A stretch of DNA of 64,000 nt from Clostridia bacterium (GTDB lineage: Bacteria; Bacillota; Clostridia; UMGS1883), in the NCBI GenBank assembly GCA_017505525.1, contig JAFVPB010000015.1, positions 64,026-128,025 on the forward strand, read 5' to 3'. A program made the position numbers and the translations under genes. Positions 1 to 6,939 of this stretch are shown here, piece after piece; position 1 is the first letter of the stretch; each line of letters begins with the position of its first letter. The notes below the pieces were generated by a model. It worked only from the letters and a program-made list of their open reading frames with translations. It had not been told where the DNA came from and did no database searches.

Positions 1-1
1 T

Positions 2-469
2 ATGCTGCAGATAGATTTACTTTTGGAAATGCTAAAAAAATGCAAAGAAAACGGCATACATACAGCGGTCGATACCGCAGGACATATACCCTGGGAAAGC
101 TTTGAAAAGATTCTTCCGTTTACCGATTTGTTTTTGTATGACATCAAAGCTATGAATGAAGAAATCCATAAGGAATATACAGGGGTTACAAATACTTGTA
201 TCCTTGAAAATCTGAAAAAACTGCTGAAATCGAATGTTGATGTTTGGGTAAGGATTCCCATTGTTCCAGATGTAAATGATACAGAAGAAGAAATGAAAAA
301 TATCAAAGCTTTTTTCGAAAGCTATGGCTATCCTGCAAAAATTGAATTACTTCCGTATCATGCTATGGGAGAACACAAATACGAAGCACTCGGAAAATCT
401 GTCGAAAAATTTGATGTTCCAGATAAAGAAAAAATTGAAAAACTCAAAAATATTGTTGTCCCATATTGA
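2..469 (+). CDS. Glycyl-radical enzyme activase (PflA-like radical SAM), C-terminal part
   Basis: This is the C-terminal 155 residues of a PflA/CutD-type radical SAM activase, which would install the glycyl radical on a partner enzyme using SAM and a 4Fe-4S cluster. The first visible residues, MLQ, correspond to the family's GGEPMLQ segment, so the Met is internal and the gene runs off the left edge; the CxxxCxxC cluster motif is outside the window. Family-like segments are visible: [32 protein letters not shown] and [17 protein letters not shown]. The protein stops at IVVPY, a little earlier than many relatives, and the stop lies about 10 bases before a spoIVB fragment begins, so its 3' end may have been set by that junction. 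The partner enzyme is not visible. Confidence 0.85.
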   Translation: MLQIDLLLEMLKKCKENGIHTAVDTAGHIPWESFEKILPFTDLFLYDIKAMNEEIHKEYTGVTNTCILENLKKLLKSNVDVWVRIPIVPDVNDTEEEMKNIKAFFESYGYPAKIELLPYHAMGEHKYEALGKSVEKFDVPDKEKIEKLKNIVVPY

Positions 470-471
470 CA

Positions 472-597
472 TCACTCGTGAGTGGCAGCCCCATCATCCA
501 GAACGGCAAGCTCATCGGCGCCGTAACCCACGTACTCATTAACGACCCCACGCGCGGATATGGTATTTTTATTGAAAATATGCTTTCTGTAGAATAA
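472..597 (+). pseudogene. spoIVB: spoIVB 3' remnant (SpoIVB peptidase C-terminus)
   Basis: A 42-codon open stretch encodes the extreme C-terminus of the sporulation serine peptidase SpoIVB (family S64). Visible segments are [28 protein letters not shown] and IFIENML, matching the family's GMSGSP(I)IQNGK...VNDPT.GYG...IE.ML ending. Similarity starts at the SGSP motif that contains the catalytic Ser, and nothing upstream in frame resembles SpoIVB. The codons are more GC-rich than the activase on the left. SpoIVB normally cleaves SpoIVFA to switch on pro-sigmaK processing, and its gene is normally directly upstream of spo0A; here a 4.7-kb cassette intervenes. It could be the right-hand half of a gene split by an inserted element. 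Confidence 0.85.
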
Positions 598-600
598 CAA

Positions 601-641
601 AAAAGAGAATGAGAAAAACTTAGTTTTTCTCATTCTCTTTT
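601..641. terminator. Long bidirectional hairpin terminator
   Basis: Arms at 601-620 and 622-641 are perfectly complementary, with ACTTAGT at the turn, an A-run on one side and a T-run on the other, so it can terminate in both directions. It sits after the spoIVB remnant (+) and also encodes the last codons of the DeoR gene (-), whose stop is at the turn. Confidence 0.85.
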
Positions 642-1339
642 TCGCAATCTGTAACAACGCAATCCACATCGCCGACAGGCATTAAATTATATGGCGCACT
701 AACGCCGAATTTTGTTTTATCACATAAAAAAACTGATTTAGCACTTTGCGAAATAACTCGCGCGCGAAGTTGGGTTTCGGGAAGCGAGGTATCAACAATA
801 ATACCATTTTCATTAACTCCGTGGCTTGAAAAAAAGCACGTATCTATATTAAACCTGCAAATAAATTCTTCAGCAAAGCTTCCTGCATATGCCATAGAAT
901 TTTCAATCAGTTCTCCGCCTGTTGTATATGTTTTAATTCCTTTTTTAATTAATATCAAGGAAAGAGGTATACCATTTGTAATTACCATGATATTTTGCTT
1001 TGGCGATATAAAGTCAGCTATTTGCAGCACCGTTGTCGAGCCGTCTAAAAACACAATACTATCTTCTTTTATCAGCTTTGATGCAGCCTCGCAAAGTTGT
1101 TTTTTAGCACCGTGATTTACAGTTTCCCTAAACGCCAGGGGCATTACCATATATTCTCCATTAATTTTTCTTGCCCCGCCATGGTTTCTTACTATTTGTT
1201 TTGTCTTTTCAAGATAAGCTAAATCGCGTCGTATTGTGGGCATACTTACAAAAAGCCTTTTACTGAGTTCGTAAGATGATACATATTTTTCATCATCAAG
1301 AATTTTTAAAATTTTATCATATCTTTCATCTTTTAACAT
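620..1339 (-). CDS. DeoR/GlpR-family transcriptional regulator
   Basis: This 239-residue protein has the two-domain DeoR layout: an N-terminal winged helix (about 1-55; VSSYELSKRLFVSMPTIRRDL) and a sugar-phosphate-sensing DeoRC domain (about 75-235) with the typical FLDGSTTVLQIADF and TNGIPLSLIL segments. The start is the ATG at 1339, with AGAGGTAG just upstream; an extension to 1399 lacks a ribosome site. It is divergent from the egsA-HAD-araB cassette and most likely represses it until a phosphorylated sugar or polyol binds. The last residues (EKENEKN) are encoded inside the stem of the terminator shared with the spoIVB remnant, suggesting the 3' end formed when the cassette landed here. 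Confidence 0.88.
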   Translation of the reverse strand: MLKDERYDKILKILDDEKYVSSYELSKRLFVSMPTIRRDLAYLEKTKQIVRNHGGARKINGEYMVMPLAFRETVNHGAKKQLCEAASKLIKEDSIVFLDGSTTVLQIADFISPKQNIMVITNGIPLSLILIKKGIKTYTTGGELIENSMAYAGSFAEEFICRFNIDTCFFSSHGVNENGIIVDTSLPETQLRARVISQSAKSVFLCDKTKFGVSAPYNLMPVGDVDCVVTDCEKENEKN

Positions 1340-1353
1340 AACTACCTCTCTAT

Positions 1354-1369
1354 TGAGCGTTTTTGAGCG
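1354..1369. promoter_or_regulatory. Candidate DeoR operator, direct repeat TGAGCG x2
   Basis: TGAGCG occurs at 1354-1359 and 1364-1369, exactly 10 bp apart (one helical turn), immediately upstream of the DeoR start and between the divergent genes. DeoR-family proteins often bind short direct repeats of this kind. An inverted repeat CAATC-N6-GATTG (1397-1412) lies nearby over the egsA promoter. Assignment to this regulator is inference. Confidence 0.4.
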
Positions 1370-1392
1370 ATTATCATTATTAAAGCCGTGTG

Positions 1393-1426
1393 TTGACAAT
1401 CGTTTGTGATTGTTTTATTCTATAAT
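1393..1426 (+). promoter_or_regulatory. Promoter for egsA cassette
   Basis: TTGACA at 1393-1398 pairs with TATTCT at 1416-1421 at a 17-bp spacing. The better -10 match, TATAAT at 1421-1426, would need a long 22-bp spacer. The inverted repeat CAATC-N6-GATTG (1397-1412) overlaps the -35, as expected of an operator. Confidence 0.5.
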
Positions 1427-1462
1427 TAAAGATAAACTTTGTCAAGTAAGAGGTAAAATAAT

Positions 1463-2734
1463 ATGAATTTAAATTTTTTGAATGATAAATTTAAAAACTG
1501 CCCCTGCAAAAGAGAACACCTCTGCCCGATAGACTGCACGAACATTGGAAAAGGTGCAATATATGAGCTGGCATCTCTTTGCGAAAAATACGATAACATT
1601 CTTTTGGTGTGCGATAACAACACATACAATACAGGCGGAAAAGATGCAGAATTAATTCTTAAAGGAAAAATTGCAAGCACAATAATCCTGCAACCAAACG
1701 GAGCAGTGGTTATTCCGAATGAAGAAAAAATTTCTGAAATTGAATCATATATTACACCTGAAACCGACCTTATAATCGGTGTTGGTTCAGGGGTTATAAA
1801 CGATTTGTGCAAGCACGTAAGCTTTAAGCATAATCTTAGCTACTACATTGTTGCAACGGCACCCTCAATGGATGGTTACGCTTCGGTAGGCTCGGCACTT
1901 ATTTTAAAGGGCATGAAGGTTACGCTTAATGCCCGCCCTCCTAAAGCTATTATAGGCGATACAAATATTTTGAAAAATGCTCCGCTTGAAATGATTCAGG
2001 CGGGATACGGCGATATAATAGGCAAATATTCCTGCCTGTGCGACTGGAAGCTAAGCGCACTTATAAATAACGAATATTTTTGCGAAGAGATTTATAACCT
2101 CACACTTTCTCAGGCAGATAAGGTTAAAAATTACGCAAACCAGCTTCTTGAAAGAGACGAAATTGCCATAGAGGTGCTTATGGAAGCACTTGTTACTGTT
2201 GGTATAGCGATGAGCTATGTGGGAAATTCGCGCCCCGCATCGGGAAGTGAACATCACCTTTCCCATTATTTTGAAATTACAGGAATACTTGAAAATAAAA
2301 ACTATTATCCCCACGGAATAGACGTGATGTATTCCTCCGCCGTAACAGCCAAATTAAGGGAGGCAATTTTGAATTCTTCTCCAAAACAATATAGTTTTAA
2401 CAGGGATAAATGGTTAGAAGATATCAAAAGAATTTACCTTTCTTCTTCCGACGAGGTTATATCTCTTCAGGATAAGCTTGGCTGGTACAGCACCGATGAG
2501 ATTAGCACCATAGAACAAAAATGGGAGGAAATAAAGGCAATTTTAAGCGAGGCGCCCTCATTTCCAGAAAGTATTGCCAGCCTTTGTGAAATTGGCTTAT
2601 CCTATGATGACTTTATAGAATTTTACGGAAAAAATAAAATCAATGATGCCGTTTTATATGCAAAGGATTTAAAAGACAGATATACTGTTTTATGGCTTAA
2701 TTACAAATATTTTAGGAGGGAGTGTTTAAATTGA
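1463..2734 (+). CDS. egsA: sn-Glycerol-1-phosphate dehydrogenase (AraM/EgsA family)
   Basis: This 423-residue member of the iron-alcohol-dehydrogenase superfamily would reduce dihydroxyacetone phosphate to sn-glycerol-1-phosphate with NAD(P)H. The N-terminal nucleotide-binding half includes IGVGSGVINDLCK. The metal-binding half shows ATAPSMDGYASVGSAL, GSEHHLSHYFE and NYYPHGIDVMY, which supply the Asp and two His ligands. The Cys-rich N-terminus (CPCKREHLCPIDC) is typical of the clostridial AraM branch. AGAGGT precedes the ATG. The stop overlaps the TTG start of the HAD gene, so the two are probably translationally coupled. In Bacillus subtilis the homologue araM sits in the arabinose operon with the HAD gene araL; a kinase resembling AraB follows here. 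Confidence 0.88.
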   Translation: MNLNFLNDKFKNCPCKREHLCPIDCTNIGKGAIYELASLCEKYDNILLVCDNNTYNTGGKDAELILKGKIASTIILQPNGAVVIPNEEKISEIESYITPETDLIIGVGSGVINDLCKHVSFKHNLSYYIVATAPSMDGYASVGSALILKGMKVTLNARPPKAIIGDTNILKNAPLEMIQAGYGDIIGKYSCLCDWKLSALINNEYFCEEIYNLTLSQADKVKNYANQLLERDEIAIEVLMEALVTVGIAMSYVGNSRPASGSEHHLSHYFEITGILENKNYYPHGIDVMYSSAVTAKLREAILNSSPKQYSFNRDKWLEDIKRIYLSSSDEVISLQDKLGWYSTDEISTIEQKWEEIKAILSEAPSFPESIASLCEIGLSYDDFIEFYGKNKINDAVLYAKDLKDRYTVLWLNYKYFRRECLN

Positions 2735-3447
2735 ATAACTTAAAATTGATTGCATTCGACCTTGATGGCACTCTTACCCAGCATAAAACTCCCCTTAGTC
2801 CGCAACACAGAGATATTCTATTTAAGCTTAAGGAAAAGCATATGCTTGTTATGGCAGGTGCTGGGCAAGCGCAAAGAATTTTTAAGCAAATGAACGAATT
2901 TCCTATAGACATAATCGGAAACTACGGTATGCAGTATGCAAGATATAACAACGAAACAAAAAAACTGGAAACAGTTTACGATATAACGGAAAAATGCAAC
3001 CGCGCGGAATGTGAAAAAAGAGTAACTTTTCTACGGGGAAAATATGGCTTTACTGATTTTGCAGGAGATAATGTTGAGTATCACCCATCTGGGTGTATTA
3101 CGTTTCCCCTTCTTGGAACAAAAGCGAAGCAGGAAGATAAATTGAAATTCGACCCCGACAGAAGCAAAAGAAGAGCTTTTTACAACGAGGTTAAAGAGCT
3201 TTTTTATGAGTACAACGTGTTTGTCGGTGGGTCGTCCTCTTTTGATATGGCACCGATTCCCTACAATAAATATTATGCTTTAGATAAATACTGCACTGAA
3301 AAGGGTCTTTCTCACAACGAGGTTGTATTCGTTGGAGATGACTACGGCATCGGCGGAAACGACGAATCGGTTTATAAATCTGATTTTAATTTTATAAAAA
3401 TTGATGACTACACTCAATTCAAAGACAAAATAAAGCATTTGCTTTAA
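2731..3447 (+). CDS. HAD-superfamily IIB phosphatase (phosphomannomutase-like fold)
   Basis: This 238-residue HAD hydrolase resembles eukaryotic-type phosphomannomutase and Cof-type phosphatases. Motif I is FDLDGTLT (nucleophile Asp plus acid/base Asp); motif IV lies in VFVGDDYGIGGNDESV. The IIB cap is in the middle. I place the start at TTG 2731, which overlaps the egsA stop (TTGA) and lies about 11 bases after AGGAGGG (2714-2720); the GTG at 2722 is too close to that site. By analogy with AraL beside AraM it may dephosphorylate sugar phosphates or serve as a detoxifying phosphatase. The substrate cannot be read from sequence. Confidence 0.8.
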   Translation: MNNLKLIAFDLDGTLTQHKTPLSPQHRDILFKLKEKHMLVMAGAGQAQRIFKQMNEFPIDIIGNYGMQYARYNNETKKLETVYDITEKCNRAECEKRVTFLRGKYGFTDFAGDNVEYHPSGCITFPLLGTKAKQEDKLKFDPDRSKRRAFYNEVKELFYEYNVFVGGSSSFDMAPIPYNKYYALDKYCTEKGLSHNEVVFVGDDYGIGGNDESVYKSDFNFIKIDDYTQFKDKIKHLL

Positions 3448-3454
3448 AATTAAG

Positions 3455-3476
3455 GGATGTAAAAACATCCTTTTTT
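3455..3476 (+). terminator. Intrinsic terminator after HAD gene
   Basis: GGATGT-AAAA-ACATCC (3455-3470) is followed by a T6 run. It separates the egsA-HAD pair from the ribulokinase, which has its own promoter. Confidence 0.8.
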
Positions 3477-3477
3477 C

Positions 3478-3506
3478 TTGCATTTTTAAACACGCTTATA
3501 TATAAT
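3478..3506 (+). promoter_or_regulatory. Promoter for araB
   Basis: TTGCAT (3478-3483), a 17-bp spacer and TATAAT (3501-3506) lie directly behind the upstream terminator. CGGAGGG (3524-3530) is the ribosome site for the ATG at 3536. Confidence 0.65.
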
Positions 3507-3535
3507 TAAATCAACTGATTATCGGAGGGAACACT

Positions 3536-5149
3536 ATGGCTAAATATTCATTGGGCATTGATTTCGGTACGCTTTCAGCAAGAGCAGTAATTGTAAATAT
3601 TGAAACGAAAGAAGAAATTGCATCATCAGTACACGAATACAAGCATGGCGTTATCACAGAAAACCTTCCTGAAAACTATGCTCTACAGCACCCCGCTGAT
3701 TATATTGAAGCGCTTTATTTTATAATTAAAAATTGCATTGAAAAATCATCTGTCAATCCATCCGACATTGTGGGCGTGGGCGTTGATTTCACATCTTGCA
3801 CAATTCTACCCGTAGACAAAAACGGAACTCCGCTTTGCTTTTTAGATGAATTCAGGGATAATCCGCACGCCTATGTGAAGTTGTGGAAGCACCACGCCAC
3901 ACAAAAAGAGGCAGACGAAATAACTAACCTTGCAAAGGAAACAAATGCTCCGTGGCTTGGGCAGTATGGGGAAACAACATCGTGCGAAGGAATGTTTCCG
4001 AAAATTCTTGAAATTTTAAAAGCCGACGAAAATCTTTATAATAAAACTCACCGATTTATTGAAGCGGGCGACTGGATTGTGTGGCTTCTTACGGGAAAAG
4101 AAACCCACAGCGTTTGCGCTACAGGATTTAAAGCAATATGGAACGAAAAAACAGGCTATCCCGATAAAGAATTTCTAAAAAAGCTTGATCCCCGCCTTGA
4201 AAATATTGTTGGCACCAAGCTTTCTACCGATATAAAGCTTTTAAGCGAAACTGCAGGATATATCACAAAAGAAATTGCAGATAAAACAGGACTTATTGAG
4301 GGCACTCCCGTTTCACCTCCGTTTATCGATGCTCATGCTGCACTACCCGCGCTTGGAGTAACTAAACCGGGCGAGCTTCTGATGATTCTCGGCACATCAT
4401 CGTGCCATATAGCCTTATCCGATAAAGAAATGAACATACCGGGAATATGCGGCTACGTTAAAAACGGAATTATCGACGGTTTATATGCTTTTGAAGCAGG
4501 TCAGCCGTGCGTTGGCGACTGCCTTAACTGGTTCGTGGAAAACTGCACACCTCACGCCTATTATGTTGAAGCGGAAAAAGAGGGAGTAAGCATACATCAG
4601 TATCTAACCGAAAAAGCAAAAATAATCTCCCCGCACGAAAATTCACTTGTTGCTCTCGACTGGTGGAACGGAAGCAGAACGCCATATGTGAATGCCAATC
4701 TCTCGGGGAAGATACTCGGACTTACCCTTGCCACCAAGTCAGAAGAAATCTACCGCGCGCTTATCGAAGCAACCGCCTATGGCACAAAAAGAATTATAGA
4801 TATATATGAAGAAAACGGAATCGAGATTAATAAAGTTTATGCAACGGGCGGAATTGCAGAAAAAAATGAACTGTTTATGCAAATATATTCCGATGTTACT
4901 GGAAAGGAAATCTTTTTATCCGATACTCCCTATGGCTGTGCCTACGGAAGCGCCGTTTTAGGTGCAACTCACTACGAAAAATATGGCTCGCTTCCCATAG
5001 CTTCGGAAAAAATGAAAAAAATAAAACCGTTCACGTATAAACCAAACCCCGAAAACAAAGAAATCTACCAAAAGCTCTATAAAAAATACGTATCGCTCTC
5101 TGAATATTTCGCAAAGGGAGAATTAAGCAATCAGAAAAAGAAGATGTAA
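3536..5149 (+). CDS. araB: Ribulokinase (AraB-like FGGY kinase)
   Basis: This 537-residue FGGY-family carbohydrate kinase has the length expected of ribulokinase. The first ATP-fold domain begins SLGIDFGTLSARAVIV, with the early VGVGVDFTSCTILPVD segment typical of AraB. The second domain holds GELLMILGTSSCHIAL and ATGGIAEKNELFMQIYSDVTGKE. It would phosphorylate L-ribulose (possibly D-ribulose or a pentitol) with ATP. No isomerase (araA) or epimerase (araD) is present in the window, so the true substrate is open. Its last codons (QKKKM) lie within the following terminator stem, mirroring the DeoR gene at the other end of the cassette. Confidence 0.85.
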   Translation: MAKYSLGIDFGTLSARAVIVNIETKEEIASSVHEYKHGVITENLPENYALQHPADYIEALYFIIKNCIEKSSVNPSDIVGVGVDFTSCTILPVDKNGTPLCFLDEFRDNPHAYVKLWKHHATQKEADEITNLAKETNAPWLGQYGETTSCEGMFPKILEILKADENLYNKTHRFIEAGDWIVWLLTGKETHSVCATGFKAIWNEKTGYPDKEFLKKLDPRLENIVGTKLSTDIKLLSETAGYITKEIADKTGLIEGTPVSPPFIDAHAALPALGVTKPGELLMILGTSSCHIALSDKEMNIPGICGYVKNGIIDGLYAFEAGQPCVGDCLNWFVENCTPHAYYVEAEKEGVSIHQYLTEKAKIISPHENSLVALDWWNGSRTPYVNANLSGKILGLTLATKSEEIYRALIEATAYGTKRIIDIYEENGIEINKVYATGGIAEKNELFMQIYSDVTGKEIFLSDTPYGCAYGSAVLGATHYEKYGSLPIASEKMKKIKPFTYKPNPENKEIYQKLYKKYVSLSEYFAKGELSNQKKKM

Positions 5150-5177
5150 GAACTTAGTTTTTTACATCTTCTTTTTT
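5135..5177 (+). terminator. Intrinsic terminator after araB
   Basis: Arms at 5135-5154 and 5156-5177 contain one mismatch and end in T6. The turn sequence AACTTAGTT is the same as in the hairpin at 601-641 on the other side of the cassette. Confidence 0.85.
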
Positions 5178-5241
5178 GCATAATTTTCCTGAAATTCCGC
5201 ATAATATAGGCAGATGTTTCCTCCAAAAAAACACACAAGAA

Positions 5242-5300
5242 AACTTTTTACCATTTTTTGGTAAAAAGTTCTTGCATTAATTACCAAAATATGGTAATAT
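5242..5300 (+). promoter_or_regulatory. spo0A promoter with two TTACCA-N5-TGGTAA palindromes
   Basis: Palindrome 1 has perfect 12-bp arms (5242-5253 and 5259-5270) around T5. Palindrome 2 has perfect 7-bp arms (5280-5286 and 5292-5298) around AAATA. Both share the core TTACCA-N5-TGGTAA and their centres are 33 bp apart, about three helical turns. A promoter, TTGCAT (5272-5277), 17 bp, TAATAT (5295-5300), runs through the second palindrome. This looks like paired operators for a dimeric repressor acting on spo0A. The motif does not match the classical 0A box. Confidence 0.65.
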
Positions 5301-5334
5301 ACTAATTGAAAAATACAAAACAGGAGGATTTATT

Positions 5335-6135
5335 ATGAAAAACAAGATAAAACTGCTTATGGCAGACAGCAACAACGAACTTTTAATGCAAATGACATCT
5401 TTTTTCGACGCTAAAGATGATATTGAGGTGGTTGGAAAAGCAACCGACGGAATTGATGCAATCGACAAACTGCGCACTCTTTCCCCCGATGTGCTTCTGC
5501 TTGAAATAGTTATTCCCGGAATGGACGGGATTGATATTTTAAAACGCGTTAAGGCGATGCCAAGAAACTCACGCCCCGTTGTTATAGTGCTTACAGGTGC
5601 AAAACGCGAAAACGTAACAAATCTTTGTATGGAGCTTGGAGCCGATTACTTTATGATAAAGCCCGCAAGCTTAGAAACGATTTACGAAAGGATATCGCTC
5701 CTGTGCACCCCGCGCATTACAATGGAATCACGCACAAGAGTTTCGCGCGAAGCTCCACCATCGGGCGACATTCCATCTGATAGAGCAATTGAAATATCGG
5801 TTACAAATACTATTCATTCAGTTGGCGTTCCCGCAAATATAAAGGGATATCAATATCTTCGCGATGCAATAATAATGAGCATTAAAGATACCGAGCTTAT
5901 AAACGCCGTTACAAAACAGCTCTATCCCAAGGTTGCCGACAGGCACAACACCTCTCCCAGCCGTGTGGAAAGAGCAATCCGCCATGCAATAGAGGTTGCG
6001 TGCATCCGCGGAAACGAAGAAGAACTGTATAAGCTTTTCGGCTACACCGTAAGTAATAATAAAGGAAAACCCACAAACTCAGAATTTATCGCTATGATTG
6101 CCGATAAACTCAGACTGGAAATGCTTGTTTCATGA
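5335..6135 (+). CDS. spo0A: Spo0A sporulation response regulator with altered phosphorylation site
   Basis: This 266-residue master regulator has a receiver domain (about 4-122) and a Spo0A-specific DNA-binding domain (about 150-266). The DNA-binding half is well conserved: [27 protein letters not shown] and [18 protein letters not shown]. In the receiver, the acidic pair is D11-S12 instead of Asp-Asp, and the phospho-acceptor Asp (D56 in B. subtilis, in VLDIIMP) is Glu57 here (LLEIVIP). The Thr (VLTGA) and Lys (MIKP) positions remain. Glu can mimic phospho-Asp in some receivers, so the protein may act without the usual phosphorelay; that is inference. AGGAGG precedes the ATG. The stop overlaps the next start (ATGA). 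Confidence 0.95.
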   Translation: MKNKIKLLMADSNNELLMQMTSFFDAKDDIEVVGKATDGIDAIDKLRTLSPDVLLLEIVIPGMDGIDILKRVKAMPRNSRPVVIVLTGAKRENVTNLCMELGADYFMIKPASLETIYERISLLCTPRITMESRTRVSREAPPSGDIPSDRAIEISVTNTIHSVGVPANIKGYQYLRDAIIMSIKDTELINAVTKQLYPKVADRHNTSPSRVERAIRHAIEVACIRGNEEELYKLFGYTVSNNKGKPTNSEFIAMIADKLRLEMLVS

Positions 6136-6485
6136 CGAAAGTAAAAAAATTTTTTATCGGCTCTTTAGTCGGTTTTATTAACGGCTTCTTTGCCTCGGGC
6201 GGAGGAATTGTTGCCGTTCTTTCCCTGAAAAAATTTATGAAGCTTGAAGAAAAGAAAGCCCACGCCACTGCAATAGCAGTAATTCTGCCCCTTTCCCTTG
6301 CGAGCATAGTGGTATACACTCACGGAGGCTTTGGTGATTTCCCCTATATTGTGAAAGCATCAATAGGCGGAATAATCGGTGCTTTCATCGGGGCAAAGCT
6401 TTTAAACAAGCTTAAAAAGGAATATATTTCATTAGGCTTTGGAATAATAATGGTAATTGCAGGAATCAGGATGTTTTTTAAATAG
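6132..6485 (+). CDS. TSUP (TauE/SafE) half-size membrane permease, subunit 1
   Basis: This 117-residue, very hydrophobic protein has about four membrane segments and the TSUP N-terminal signature ([22 protein letters not shown]). Family members are usually about 250 residues with two such halves; here each half is a separate gene, with the second starting 9 bases after the first stops. They probably pair as a heteromer exporting or importing a small anion such as a sulfur oxyanion or sulfoacetate; the substrate is unknown. The ATG overlaps the spo0A stop (ATGA), implying translational coupling to spo0A. Confidence 0.8.
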   Translation: MTKVKKFFIGSLVGFINGFFASGGGIVAVLSLKKFMKLEEKKAHATAIAVILPLSLASIVVYTHGGFGDFPYIVKASIGGIIGAFIGAKLLNKLKKEYISLGFGIIMVIAGIRMFFK

Positions 6486-6494
6486 GAGGATTTT

Positions 6495-6881
6495 ATGCTT
6501 ATAGCTTTAATCGGTCTTTTTTCGGGAATACTCAGCGGTATGGGTGTTGGCGGAGGGATGATACTCATTCCCTCGCTGATATTTTTCACTTCTTTATCAC
6601 AGCACGCCGCACAGAGTATTAATCTTTACTATTTTGTTCCAACGGCTATTTCTGCCATTATTATGCACATAAAAAACAAAAACATCGAAAAAAAAGCGGC
6701 TCTTCCCTTAATTATATGGGGAGTGCCGTTTTCACTTCTGGGCGCATATACTGCTCTTAGGCTGTCTTCCGACCTTTTAAATAAATGCTTTGCAGTGTTT
6801 CTTTTTGTGTTTGGAATAATAGAAGCATTTAAAGGCATAAATTCTCTAAAAATTAGAAAAAATGGAGTAAAAACGCATTGA
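6495..6881 (+). CDS. TSUP (TauE/SafE) half-size membrane permease, subunit 2
   Basis: This 128-residue protein has about four membrane segments and the repeat signature LFSGILSGMGVGGGMILIPSL. TAGGAGG lies 8 bases before the ATG. With the preceding gene it reconstitutes the two halves of one TSUP transporter. The spo0A operon appears to end after it; serC has its own consensus promoter that begins at the stop codon. Confidence 0.8.
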   Translation: MLIALIGLFSGILSGMGVGGGMILIPSLIFFTSLSQHAAQSINLYYFVPTAISAIIMHIKNKNIEKKAALPLIIWGVPFSLLGAYTALRLSSDLLNKCFAVFLFVFGIIEAFKGINSLKIRKNGVKTH

Positions 6882-6906
6882 CATTCCCCTTTTAAGAGAG
6901 TATAAT
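6878..6906 (+). promoter_or_regulatory. Consensus promoter for serC
   Basis: TTGACA (6878-6883), a 17-bp spacer and TATAAT (6901-6906) are both perfect matches to the vegetative consensus, followed by AGGAGG before the serC ATG. Confidence 0.85.
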
Positions 6907-6939
6907 AGGTGTAATTATATAATTAGGAGGCATATTATT

